A program made the translations under genes and the position numbers. This document shows, one piece after another, positions 41,938 through 52,000 of a stretch of DNA of 64,000 nucleotides (within the stretch, counting starts at the first letter, position 1; each line of letters begins with the position of its first letter). The DNA lies in contig NZ_WOWP01000001.1 in NCBI RefSeq assembly GCF_009741375.1, positions 1 to 64,000 of the forward strand, written 5' to 3'. Below the pieces are notes generated by a model, which saw only the letters and a list, made by a program, of their open reading frames with translations, was not told the DNA's origin and ran no database searches. The stretch comes from Flavobacterium rakeshii. Its GTDB lineage: Bacteria; Bacteroidota; Bacteroidia; Flavobacteriales; Flavobacteriaceae.

Positions 41938-43494
41938 ATGCGCTATAGCTTACTATTGTTTTTCTTTGGTGTATTTGTGCTTACGTTTACCTCATGCCGT
42001 GATGATTTTGAGTTTGAACCAAGCCAGGGCGGACTGGAGTTTTCCAGAGACACTGTTTATCTTGACACTGTATTTACCAATATTGGGTCCAGCACCTATA
42101 CATTAAAAGTATACAACCGTGGCGATAAAGATATTAGCATACCTACCCTAACCCTTGGACAGGGAGAGGATTCTAAATACCGACTGATGGTAGACGGTGT
42201 ACCTGGGCGCGTATTTAACAATGTAGAGCTTATGGCTCACGATAGTATGTTTGTTTTTATAGAAACTACTATAAACTATGACGAGTTTGTTAATACCGAA
42301 AATACTTTTTTATATACCGATAAGATAGAGTTTCACAGTACACAAATGGCTCCGCAAAATGTAGAACTGGTTACACTGGTGCAAGATGCTGTGTTTTTAT
42401 ACCCTCAGCGTAACGACGAGGGCATGTATGAAAGTATCCCCGTTAGTGAAACCGATGATACCCAGATTTATGGCTTTAACCTTAATGAAGATGAAAACGG
42501 CAACGAACTGATTTGGACCGATGCAAAGCCCTATGTAATATATGGATACGCAGCAGTACCAAGCGGAAAAACACTTAATGTTAGAAAAGGTGCACGCGTA
42601 CACTTTCATGACAATTCAGGGCTTATAGTGCGTGATAATGCCAACCTAAACATTGGTAATATTAACGAACCGGCAACAGAAGCCAACACTGTAATTATAG
42701 AAGGCGACAGACTTGAACCTGACTTTGCCGATATACCGGGACAATGGGGCGCACTTTGGTTACAGGAAGGCTCTACCTCCATGATTAACAACACTGTTAT
42801 TAAAAATGCGACGGTAGGTATTTTAGCCGAAGGTAATAACGGAACCACAATATCACTTAGACTTCGCAATACACAAATATATAATTCTACTAACGTGGGG
42901 CTACTTTCACGTAACTCTACAATATATGGAGAAAATGTAGTAATAAACTCGGCAGGACAGGCTGCTTTTGCAGGTACACTGGGTGGGTTTTACCAGTTTA
43001 AACACTGTACATTTGCTAATTACTTTAACAGCTTTAATCAGGTACCTGTACTTTTAAGTGATTATTTAGAAACGACAGATGCTATTTTAGTAAATAACTT
43101 TAATGCCAGCTTTGAGAACTGTATAATGTATGGCTCAACTAATTTTGGTATACTGTTTGACCGCGTGGGAGATCTTCCTTTTCAATATACATTTACCAAC
43201 TGCTTTATCAAGTTTATAGATACTGCAAATCGATTTACAAACGACCCTATGTATAACTTTGGCGATCAGTCGTTATTTACAGCTTGTACTATAGCACAAA
43301 ACAGTACTACCTATAAACCGTTTTTTGAAGACCCTAACAACAATAAACTTAACATTAGTGACGAGTCGGCAGCTAATGCGTTAGGAAAACCTTCTGTGGC
43401 AGCTACTGTACCTTATGATATAACACAAAGTCTTAGAGACCTTTCTGCTCCAGACGCCGGAGCTTACGAAAGCGCAGTTTTCGAAGAAGATTAA
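41938..43494 (+). CDS. lipoprotein with right-handed beta-helix
   Basis: The ATG at 41,938 (MRYSLLLFFFGVFVLTFTSC) gives a lipobox with Cys20; a TTG nine bases upstream is less likely. The 518-aa protein has an N-terminal beta-sandwich-like part (to about 150), then repeated strands with ladder residues (about 190-400: GARVHFHDNSGLIVRDNANL, NNTVIKNATVGILAEGNNG, NTQIYNSTNVGLLSRNSTIY), the pattern of a parallel beta-helix. It is likely outer-membrane anchored; substrate unknown. Confidence 0.8.
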   Translation: MRYSLLLFFFGVFVLTFTSCRDDFEFEPSQGGLEFSRDTVYLDTVFTNIGSSTYTLKVYNRGDKDISIPTLTLGQGEDSKYRLMVDGVPGRVFNNVELMAHDSMFVFIETTINYDEFVNTENTFLYTDKIEFHSTQMAPQNVELVTLVQDAVFLYPQRNDEGMYESIPVSETDDTQIYGFNLNEDENGNELIWTDAKPYVIYGYAAVPSGKTLNVRKGARVHFHDNSGLIVRDNANLNIGNINEPATEANTVIIEGDRLEPDFADIPGQWGALWLQEGSTSMINNTVIKNATVGILAEGNNGTTISLRLRNTQIYNSTNVGLLSRNSTIYGENVVINSAGQAAFAGTLGGFYQFKHCTFANYFNSFNQVPVLLSDYLETTDAILVNNFNASFENCIMYGSTNFGILFDRVGDLPFQYTFTNCFIKFIDTANRFTNDPMYNFGDQSLFTACTIAQNSTTYKPFFEDPNNNKLNISDESAANALGKPSVAATVPYDITQSLRDLSAPDAGAYESAVFEED

Positions 43495-43525
43495 CAATTA
43501 TACAGAGGAAATAATATATTTTTCA

Positions 43526-43533
43526 TAATTTTG
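43526..43533 (+). promoter_or_regulatory. -7 box TAATTTTG before the DUF1579 gene
   Basis: A perfect TAnnTTTG match, 27 bp before the ATG at 43,561. It overlaps the in-frame TTG at 43,531, which therefore cannot be the start. Confidence 0.65.
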
Positions 43534-43560
43534 TTCAACAACTCACAAAAACAATCAGTT

Positions 43561-44205
43561 ATGAAAAAAATATTTATTACCTTATCGGCCGTAGCTCTGT
43601 GCTTTGCTTCCTGTAAAAAAGAAGAAAAAATGGATTCGGGAGAACCCATTATGAAAGATTCAGTTCCTACTGAAGAACCGACACCTATGGTTCAAATGGA
43701 TTCTGCTACTATAGCAAATGCCTGGAACGAATATATGACTCCCGGTGAAGCACACAAGATGATGGCAAATGAAGAAGGGAAATGGAACTGCGAAATGACT
43801 TTTTGGATGGGACCTGATATGCCCGGAGAAAAATACACTTCTGGATGTGAGGTAAAAATGATACTGGGAGGTCGCTACCAGCAATCTACTTACAGTGGCG
43901 AAATGATGGGAATGCCTTTTGAAGGTATTTCAACAGTTGCTTATGACAATGCTACAAATGAATATGTCTCTACATGGATAGACAACATGGGGACTGGTAT
44001 GATGGTAATGAGAGGTACCTTTAACGGTAATACCAGAACCACTACCCTAAACGGTACCATGGTAGACCCTGTTACCAAAACCGCGAAAGAAGTACGTGAG
44101 CTTTATGATATAGTTGATGAAAACACTCGTAAAATGCAAATGTTTGAAACCCCAAAAGGTGGTAAGAAATACAAAAGCATGGAAATTATAATGACAAGAA
44201 AATAA
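43561..44205 (+). CDS. DUF1579-domain lipoprotein
   Basis: The protein (214 aa) starts MKKIFITLSAVALCFASC, a lipobox with Cys18. After a spacer with many Pro/Thr/Met, the region from about 60 has the DUF1579 signature: EGKWNCEMTFWMGP, GRYQQSTYSGEMMGMPFEG, YDNATNEYVSTWIDNMGTGMM. Function of the family is unknown. Methionine is unusually frequent. It ends 44 bp before a strong terminator. Confidence 0.85.
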   Translation: MKKIFITLSAVALCFASCKKEEKMDSGEPIMKDSVPTEEPTPMVQMDSATIANAWNEYMTPGEAHKMMANEEGKWNCEMTFWMGPDMPGEKYTSGCEVKMILGGRYQQSTYSGEMMGMPFEGISTVAYDNATNEYVSTWIDNMGTGMMVMRGTFNGNTRTTTLNGTMVDPVTKTAKEVRELYDIVDENTRKMQMFETPKGGKKYKSMEIIMTRK

Positions 44206-44249
44206 TCTTTATTTTTTAGAATTATTCCCCCGAATAATTTTAAATCCCC

Positions 44250-44280
44250 AATCCCGCCCGAAAACGGCGGGATTTTTTTT
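44250..44280 (+). terminator. terminator of the DUF1579 gene
   Basis: AATCCCGCC, 7-base loop, GGCGGGATT followed by eight T. Confidence 0.9.
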
Positions 44281-44431
44281 ATAAATTATATTCACCATAT
44301 TACGGTATTCCGCAATAAAACAAACACAATATCGACTAAGTGTAGGTAAATTCGGTTAAAAAGTGTTAATTTTATTAGTATTATTCAAAACACAATGCCT
44401 AATTTTACTAAAAACCAAATCATACCCCATA

Positions 44432-44779
44432 ATGAGCGATCCGGGAACATCATTTTTATTCCTGTGCAGAAAAATGTATTTTGACGGCTATACCCCGTCA
44501 AACAAAATCTTACACCCTTCTGAAAGCTACCAAACGCTTTGTAACTTAGCTCAACAACTTATAGCAAAAAGAGGAAACGAAGGCTTTGCTCTATACTTTT
44601 GCGAATCACAATATCTGGTAGATTTATGGGCTGCTCATTTTATACTGGAATACGGACGCCCTACTGACATTATGAAAACAAGAGCACTCTATGTGGTAAA
44701 CAAATATGCCCAAATGTCTATTAAAATAAAACTGGCTCAGGAAGAAAAAGCCTGGCTAAAGGAAAACGGATATGTTTAA
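44432..44779 (+). CDS. conserved-looking small protein, unknown
   Basis: The ATG at 44,432 (MSDPGTSFLFLCRKMYFDGY) is preferred over the one at 44,363, which would add a hydrophobic run coded by AT-rich promoter-like sequence. The 115-aa product is helical with no known motif and looks cytoplasmic. A 265-bp AT-rich gap without features follows before lpxD. Confidence 0.6.
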   Translation: MSDPGTSFLFLCRKMYFDGYTPSNKILHPSESYQTLCNLAQQLIAKRGNEGFALYFCESQYLVDLWAAHFILEYGRPTDIMKTRALYVVNKYAQMSIKIKLAQEEKAWLKENGYV

Positions 44780-45044
44780 TACTACAGCGCCCATGCCGTG
44801 CCATATCTCACTTTGCTGAAAAGCTCACTTCAAAACCGCTCAAATAAGCATTATTAAATTATCATATTTTTATTATTTAATAGCAGACACAGTAGTTTTT
44901 TAAAAATATTATATGTTAATTTGACGTTAACATAAAAAAACAAACAATAATCATTAATTAGTAGTTATCTGGTTAAACAGGTAATTATCTAATATTTTTA
45001 ATCCTTTCTGTACCCTACCTGCAGGACTAATACCACATGTACAT

Positions 45045-46034
45045 ATGAAATCATACACGTTACAACAAATAAACGATGTTATTAACGGCGTAATAGAAGG
45101 AAACACTACTAACAATGTAACATCTCCCGAACAATTGGAGCTGGCTAATACTAACCAAATAACTTTTATTGGTAATAAAAAGTATGAAAAGCTGTGGCAA
45201 AACTCTAATGCCTGTATAGCTGTAGTAAACAAAGATATTACTATACAACCGGGAGACAACAGAGCCTTTATTAAGGTTAATAATGCCGACTTAGCCATGT
45301 CACAAATACTGGAGCTGTTTGCTTCGGCACCTCCGTGTTTTGATAAAAATATACATTGTTCTGCTACCATACATGACAGTGCTAACATAGGAAAAAATGT
45401 AAAAATAGGCGCAGGCAGCTATATAGGTGCTAATGTGACTATTGGTGATAATGCTGTTATTTATCCTAATGTAACCGTACTGGATGACAGCACTATAGGT
45501 AATGGCACAACAATATGGTCGGGTACTGTGGTGCGTGAACGCTGTATAATAGGCGACTATTGTATTTTACACCCTAACTGTACTATTGGTGCCGATGGTT
45601 TTGGGTTTAGACCATGCCCGCAACAGGGACTGGTTAAAGTACCACAAATTGGTAATGTAGTAATAGGTAATAAGGTAGAAATTGGTGCAGGTTCGTGTGT
45701 GGATCGCGGTAAGTTTAGCTCTACCATTATTGGTGACGGCTGTAAAATAGACAACCTGGTACAAATAGGTCATAACAGTGTTATGGGACGTTTTTGCATT
45801 ATGGCAGGAAACAGCGGACTGGCAGGATCGGTTACACTTGGTGACGGAGTGGTTATAGGCGGAAGTGCTTCTATTAAAGACCACGTTACCATAGGCAGCG
45901 GTGCTGTTGTAGGAGCCGGTTCGGGCGTTACAGGAGATGTTGCTGCAGGAAAAACCGTTTTAGGTTACCCTGCTGTTGATGGAAGAGTTGCGCTTAAACA
46001 ATGGGCTATCCTTAAAAGAATGGCAACCTCATAA
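45045..46034 (+). CDS. lpxD: UDP-3-O-acylglucosamine N-acyltransferase LpxD-like
   Basis: A 329-aa protein with the N-terminal uridine-binding domain (LELANTNQITFIGNKKY, about 30-48), then a left-handed beta-helix of hexapeptide repeats (about 104-310) with the catalytic His243 in LVQIGHNSVMG and the ADGFGFR motif. It adds the second hydroxyacyl chain in lipid A synthesis. It is not next to lpxC/fabZ or lpxA here, so it may be a second LpxD-type enzyme of the genome. Ends 18 bp before a convergent gene. Confidence 0.85.
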   Translation: MKSYTLQQINDVINGVIEGNTTNNVTSPEQLELANTNQITFIGNKKYEKLWQNSNACIAVVNKDITIQPGDNRAFIKVNNADLAMSQILELFASAPPCFDKNIHCSATIHDSANIGKNVKIGAGSYIGANVTIGDNAVIYPNVTVLDDSTIGNGTTIWSGTVVRERCIIGDYCILHPNCTIGADGFGFRPCPQQGLVKVPQIGNVVIGNKVEIGAGSCVDRGKFSSTIIGDGCKIDNLVQIGHNSVMGRFCIMAGNSGLAGSVTLGDGVVIGGSASIKDHVTIGSGAVVGAGSGVTGDVAAGKTVLGYPAVDGRVALKQWAILKRMATS

Positions 46035-46052
46035 AAAAAGTTTCCTTATTTA

Positions 46053-46829
46053 TTAAAATAAATACTTTGGTGACGGATACGATTTATGTTCGTCACCAAG
46101 GGAAACATATACTGTAAAAGTATCTCCTACTACATGATTCACTAAAAAGTTAACAGGAAGCACAGCCTCACCACTTAACTTAGTACCGTTTTTAGACAGG
46201 TAATGATAATTTACTGCTGCTTTTCTTTTAGCTAAAAGAAAGAAACCCGATGTTACAGGTGCTAAATCATATATGGTAGCCTCATATTCCTTTCCGTTTT
46301 TATATACCCTGTATATTTTAAGTCCGGGCATCACCCCTATTATAAGCAAAATGATTCCGACTAAAGGAAAAACAAAGAATATGTAAAACAGTTTAAAGGG
46401 AAAAACAAAAGGCTCAAGCCCTACCAAAGCAGACTGACCATTGTACACTTTTATCGTTATAGGTTCGTGTATTTTAATTTTATCGTTTAAAAAAGTATTG
46501 TACTTGTCATTAAGGTCAAATGTTTCAAACTTATCATGTACCACCTGTCCGTTATCCTTATACGAATAAGATATTAAAACCGGATTTTCATTATTAATAG
46601 TCACATTGGTTACAAATGTCATTTTATCTATAACAGCTTCTTTTTCGGTGCCTTTACTATAAATAAGCTCGTAATCATATTTTTGATGAGGTTCTATAAA
46701 CGATGAAACCATCATAAATGTTGGCACTATTACTACAATAGACAGTAGGGTAAAAATAGCCCCTAAGAGAAATAATTTATTGCCTTTTATAAGTTTAAAA
46801 AATAACGGAAATCCAATTTGAGTTTGCAT
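46053..46829 (-). CDS. DUF3592-type membrane protein
   Basis: A 258-aa protein with membrane segments at about 18-40, and 140-165; between them a beta-rich domain (about 50-135). The final part (about 175-258) has the DUF3592-like pattern A-I-DLAP...YHYLSKNGTKLSG....V-VSLGD. It is a paralogue of the next gene upstream (46,897). Start preceded by CACACCTCAAT. Function unknown. Confidence 0.7.
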   Translation of the reverse strand: MQTQIGFPLFFKLIKGNKLFLLGAIFTLLSIVVIVPTFMMVSSFIEPHQKYDYELIYSKGTEKEAVIDKMTFVTNVTINNENPVLISYSYKDNGQVVHDKFETFDLNDKYNTFLNDKIKIHEPITIKVYNGQSALVGLEPFVFPFKLFYIFFVFPLVGIILLIIGVMPGLKIYRVYKNGKEYEATIYDLAPVTSGFFLLAKRKAAVNYHYLSKNGTKLSGEAVLPVNFLVNHVVGDTFTVYVSLGDEHKSYPSPKYLF

Positions 46830-46896
46830 ATTGAGGTGTGTTTTTTTAGTAGTGCGAAAGTAAAGATTTTAAATTAAAATCTTTTTGTAAAAAGCT

Positions 46897-47670
46897 CTAG
46901 TGTATAATAATATATGACGGAACTAAAACTGAGTTACTCTCTTTTTTACGATCAACAAATATTTTTACTTTATCACCCGATTCTTTATTCAAAAGTAAAT
47001 AATCTTTTGAAAAACCATTACCATATGCTACATATCCATCTGTCAAATCATAATGGTAAGTAACCCTTATTCCTTTATTTGGAAAAAGTACTATTGTGTC
47101 AATTTCTGCTTCTTTAACAATTCCTGTTTTATATAAATTATAAGTCTTGAAAGGTTTTCCTCCTCCAAGATACAAAAGAAGAAAACTCCATAAAATCAAA
47201 CCAAAATTTATAAATAAAAAGATATGCCCTATACCACTATACCTATCTAAACCTATAATTACAGACTCCCCGTTATAATACTTAACAGGTACATTACCGT
47301 CTTCAAATAATTCCTGTGTTTTTATATGGTCAATAGTTTTAAATCTGTCGGTTATCCATTCACCATCCTTTTCATAATTATAGACAACAACTAAAGGATT
47401 TCTTTCATTAATCTTAATATTTTTTATTGTATCAATAGCAACAACATTAGCATTTACCTCAATTCCTTTTTCTAAAATTAGTGACACATCATAGTCATCA
47501 TAATCTTTATTATTTTTAGAATTTGTACTTATAACAACCAATGAAGTTATAACTATAAACAAAAATGAAAAAGCCATAGAAACAACACCAAAACCAAAAA
47601 GTACAGAGTTGGTAATATTCCCGAATAGAATTTTAAAAAAAACAGATAAGCTTACATTTCTTTTAGACAT
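46897..47670 (-). CDS. DUF3592-type membrane protein, paralogue
   Basis: The start at 47,670 (MSKRNVSLSVFFKILFG) is chosen over one 19 codons upstream, which has the look of promoter/leader sequence with CCACACTTACT before the chosen ATG. The 257-aa product shares with its neighbour the order of hydrophobic segment, beta domain, and YNGESVIIGLDRY / YNGQSALVGLEPF motif. Tandem duplication of a membrane gene; function unknown. Confidence 0.7.
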   Translation of the reverse strand: MSKRNVSLSVFFKILFGNITNSVLFGFGVVSMAFSFLFIVITSLVVISTNSKNNKDYDDYDVSLILEKGIEVNANVVAIDTIKNIKINERNPLVVVYNYEKDGEWITDRFKTIDHIKTQELFEDGNVPVKYYNGESVIIGLDRYSGIGHIFLFINFGLILWSFLLLYLGGGKPFKTYNLYKTGIVKEAEIDTIVLFPNKGIRVTYHYDLTDGYVAYGNGFSKDYLLLNKESGDKVKIFVDRKKESNSVLVPSYIIIH

Positions 47671-47797
47671 AGTAAGTGTGGTTTTAGTAGTGCGAAAGTA
47701 AAACTTATTTACATGTTTGCAAAGCACACACTTGCTACTACTCTTACATTAAAATATTATTTTCATATATTTACTTTTAACCAATTAACAAGTAAAT

Positions 47798-48271
47798 ATG
47801 AAAAAAATTACCTTACTACTATTTGCATCATTTTTAGTACTATCGTGTTCTGTAAACAAATATGCCGATACCTATTACCCTTTTAGCGATGGTGTGGAGT
47901 TTAAAATTAAGTATGTGAACTTTAGCAAATATTCTGATTTGGGCGAAGACCCTAATTATCAATACATAGCAGGAAAAGAGGGACGTATATTACAAACCAT
48001 CTTCTCACTTAAAAATAATACTCAGGAAGACAAGGAGCTAAACCTTAATGAGTTTTACCTGCTGGACAGCAAAAACCAAAAGTACGAACCAACTGCGATA
48101 GTACAATCGGGAAAAGTAGGCGGTATGGCACAGGGACAGCTTGACATCAAACTAAAAGCCAACAAAGAGAAAACATTTACAATGACATTTAAACCTGCAA
48201 TAAACAAGAATGAAAAAATTACAGGTGTTTTAGTTAACGGAAAAGAACATAAACTATCTCCGTCTTCATAA
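47798..48271 (+). CDS. lipoprotein with DUF4352-like domain
   Basis: A 157-aa protein with a lipobox at Cys17 (LVLSCSVNKY). The mature domain has strand motifs LQTIFSLKNNTQEDKELN and FYLLDSKNQKYEPTAI, then a C-terminal strand TGVLVNGKEHKL, as in DUF4352 immunoglobulin-like lipoproteins. Probably envelope-located; role unknown. Confidence 0.75.
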   Translation: MKKITLLLFASFLVLSCSVNKYADTYYPFSDGVEFKIKYVNFSKYSDLGEDPNYQYIAGKEGRILQTIFSLKNNTQEDKELNLNEFYLLDSKNQKYEPTAIVQSGKVGGMAQGQLDIKLKANKEKTFTMTFKPAINKNEKITGVLVNGKEHKLSPSS

Positions 48272-48293
48272 AACAACACTATTATTTATATGG

Positions 48294-48318
48294 AATCCCT
48301 CAAAATTGCGGGATTTTT
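48294..48318 (+). terminator. terminator hairpin
   Basis: Imperfect stem AATCCCTC / GCGGGATT followed by five T, 22 bp after the lipoprotein stop. Confidence 0.65.
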
Positions 48319-48376
48319 ATATTTAAAAAAGTAGTCCAAAATAAATATATAATACATTCCTTACTCTATTTATCAC

Positions 48377-48384
48377 TACATTTG
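48377..48384 (+). promoter_or_regulatory. -7 box TACATTTG
   Basis: Perfect TAnnTTTG upstream of the gene at 48,419, 34 bp before the start codon. Confidence 0.55.
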
Positions 48385-48418
48385 AAATTATTCATAACAC
48401 CTTAATCACAACTGCCAA

Positions 48419-48922
48419 ATGGGAAGACACTCACTGGTATCGGCAAGAATAACAGTACAACCTGAAAATCATGATAAAACAGTCGCGTTTTTACAAACTC
48501 TAAAAAACGACGATACTTATCCTTATATACGTACCGAAATGTTTAGCACAGGTACTAAAGAAGTACCCCATCAATACTTTACTTCTATAATTGCTTTTGC
48601 TGCCAGCTATAAAAACATAGAAGATCACTTTACAGATTTTGTAATAAAGTTTGAACATGTGTTGCGTAACATTGATTTTGACACCTGTAAACTCCATCTT
48701 GAAACCGAATTTCTTGGTGATTACAACTTTATGTGGGTAAATAAAAAAATTAATCACATGAAGAATGATAATGTAGTAAAAAATCAGCTTATTGAAACAG
48801 ACACTTTTTATTTTGGCTATGGAAACCGTACTAAATATGGAACTCTTAGAGATACACTAAATGATACAGACTGTTTTGATAAATGTAATTTTGGCTTTAG
48901 TTACCCAATAAATAAAGAGTAA
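48419..48922 (+). CDS. unknown soluble protein
   Basis: A 167-aa protein without signal peptide or membrane helix. It looks alpha/beta, with strands such as SARITVQPENHDKTVAFLQ at the start that resemble a ferredoxin-like small domain. No family recognised. It lies in its own transcription unit between a lipoprotein gene and purL. Confidence 0.55.
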   Translation: MGRHSLVSARITVQPENHDKTVAFLQTLKNDDTYPYIRTEMFSTGTKEVPHQYFTSIIAFAASYKNIEDHFTDFVIKFEHVLRNIDFDTCKLHLETEFLGDYNFMWVNKKINHMKNDNVVKNQLIETDTFYFGYGNRTKYGTLRDTLNDTDCFDKCNFGFSYPINKE

Positions 48923-49008
48923 CGTATCATATTTCCTGCTGAGGTTAATGGGAATTATACACTTTCAAATCGACAAAAAACCAAATGTATAAATAGGCAT
49001 TTATGGTA

Positions 49009-49039
49009 TTGCCAGTTATGGAAAATTAGATTAATTTTG
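49009..49039 (+). promoter_or_regulatory. promoter of purL
   Basis: TTG at 49,009-49,011, 20 bases, TAATTTTG at 49,032-49,039: full Bacteroidota-type promoter. The start codon follows 29 bp after the box. Confidence 0.8.
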
Positions 49040-49068
49040 CATTTTCAACAACGTAACTACTTTTTCTA

Positions 49069-52000
49069 ATGATCCATTTCTTCGGAAACCAGACGAATAC
49101 CGTTTTTGCAGTACAAACGCAAGGCGAACTTTCTACAGAGGATATTTCAAAACTGAACTGGCTTTTTGGCAACGCACATAAGATAGAGAAATCCGTACTG
49201 ACGGATTTTTTTGTTGGGCCACGCGCCACAATGATAACGCCATGGAGCACCAATGCCGTAGAGATTACTCAAAACATGGGTATACAGGGTATTGTAAGGA
49301 TTGAAGAGTTTGAAAAAACTACAGAAGACAATACTGATTTTGACCCTATGCTTTCGCAAAAGTATAACGGACTTAACCAGGATATTTATACCATAAACAT
49401 ACAGCCGGAACCTATACTGGAAATTACAGATATAGCGGCTTACAACGAGAAAGAAGGACTGGCACTTAGCCCTGATGAGGTTGAGTATCTTGAAAACCTT
49501 GCTACAAAACTGGGCCGTAAGCTAACGGACTCTGAAGTGTTTGGTTTCTCTCAGGTGAATTCAGAGCACTGTCGTCACAAAATATTTAACGGTACGTTTG
49601 TGATAGACGGTGAGGAAAAACCATCATCACTATTTAAACTTATCAAGAAAACATCGCAGGAAAACCCTAACGATATCGTTTCGGCTTACAAAGATAACGT
49701 AGCCTTTATAAAAGGCCCACGTGTACAACAGTTTGCTCCAAAAACTGCCGATAAGCCCGATTTTTATGACGTTAAGGAGTTTGACTCGGTTATATCGATA
49801 AAAGCTGAAACACACAACTTCCCTACTACTGTAGAGCCGTTTAACGGTGCTGCAACCGGTAGTGGTGGTGAAATTCGTGACAGGCTGGCCGGCGGACAGG
49901 GTTCCCTTCCGTTAGCAGGTACAGCAGTGTACATGACATCATACTCACGCCTTGAGGAAAACCGCCCTTGGGAAAACGGTATGGATGAGCGTAAATGGCT
50001 TTACCAAACCCCAATGGATATCCTTATCAAGGCATCAAACGGTGCGTCTGACTTTGGTAACAAATTCGGGCAACCGCTTATCTCGGGTTCGGTACTAACA
50101 TTTGAGCACGAAGAAGATGCACGCAAACTTGGTTTCGATAAAGTAATCATGCTTGCAGGTGGTATTGGCTACGGTAAAGAGAGTCAGTCAATAAAACAAA
50201 AACCACAAACAGGTGATAAAGTAGTTATCCTTGGTGGTGAAAACTACCGCATTGGTATGGGTGGTGCTGCGGTATCATCGGCCGATACGGGAGAATTCAG
50301 CTCGGGTATCGAACTTAATGCGATACAGCGTTCTAACCCAGAGATGCAAAAACGTGCAGCAAATGCCGTGAGAGGTCTTGTGGAGAGCGACGAAAACCCA
50401 ATTGTTTCTATTCACGATCACGGTGCGGGCGGACACTTAAACTGTCTGTCAGAACTTGTTGAGGAAACAGGAGGTAAAATAGATTTAGACAAACTGCCTG
50501 TGGGTGACCCTACCCTTTCGGCTAAAGAAATAATAGGTAACGAGTCGCAGGAACGTATGGGACTTGTTATCGGTCAGAAAGATATTGATACCCTTAAGCG
50601 TATTGCCGATCGTGAGCGTTCGCCAATGTATGCTGTGGGTGATGTAACGGGAGACCATAGGTTTACATTTGAGTCGGCTACTACAGGAGCTAAGCCAATG
50701 GACTTTGCTCTGGAAGATATGTTTGGCTCATCGCCTAAAACAATAATGACCGATAAAACGGTTGACGCTAAATATGCTAACCCTGAGTACTCTCAGGAAA
50801 ACATTCACAACTACCTTAACCAGGTACTTCAGCTTGAGGCTGTAGCGTGTAAAGACTGGTTAACTAACAAAGTTGACCGTTGTGTGGGCGGACGCGTTGC
50901 TAAACAGCAAACTGCCGGACCTATACAATTACCGCTTAACAACGTGGGTGTTATGGCGCTTGACTTTGCAGGTAAAGAAGGTATTGCAACCTCTATAGGC
51001 CACTCGCCTGTTGCTGCCCTTGCCGATGCTGCTGCCGGTAGCCGTACTGCTATTGCAGAGGCTTTAAGTAACATTGTTTGGGCTCCGCTTAAAGACGGAC
51101 TTAAAAGTGTATCGCTTTCGGCAAACTGGATGTGGGCTTGTAAAAACGAAGGTGAAGATGCAAGGCTTTATGATGCTGTAGAGGCATGTAGCGACTTTGC
51201 AATCCAGCTGGGTATTAACATCCCTACCGGTAAAGACTCTTTATCAATGAAACAAAAGTATCCTAACGGTGATGTTATCGCTCCGGGTACTGTAATTATA
51301 TCGGCTGCAGGTAACTGTAACGACATTAACAAGGTAGTAGAGCCTGTACTTAAAAAGAACGGCGGAAACATTTACTACATTAACCTATCGGGCGATACAT
51401 TTAAGCTTGGAGGTTCGTCGTTTGCACAGGTACTTAATAAAGTAGGTAACGATGTTCCTACTATTAAGGATGCTGCCAAATTTAAAACAGCTTTCAATAC
51501 TATACAGGAGCTTATTAAAAACGGTAAAATTGCTGCCGGACACGATATAGGTAGTGGTGGTTTAATTACTACGCTTCTTGAAATGAGCTTTACTGAGGTG
51601 AACCTTGGTGCTGAGTATAACCTTACTGCCCTTAATGAGGCCGATACGGTTAAAGCCCTATTTAACGAGAACATTGCCCTTGTTATACAGGCAGATGCAA
51701 CTGTAGAGGCAGAACTTGCTAAAAACGGTGTTGACTTTACCCTTATAGGTAAGCCGGCAGAAGGTGCTGTAGTTACCGTTAAAAACGGTGAAAGCAACCT
51801 TAGCTTTAACGTAAGCGAGGTTAGGGATACATGGTACAAAACTTCGTACCTGCTAGACCAGAAGCAAAGTGGAAAAGTAAAAGCGCAGGAGCGTTTTGAC
51901 AATTATAAAAACCAACCGCTAACGTATAGCTTCCCTAGCCATTTTGATGGTAAAAAAGTAGCTATAGACAGCAGTAAACCAAGACCAAAAGCGGCTATTA

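Noticed and set aside
43531-43560. TTG start adding ten residues to the DUF1579 lipoprotein
   Set aside because: The TTG is part of a perfect -7 promoter box and the added residues disturb the signal peptide.
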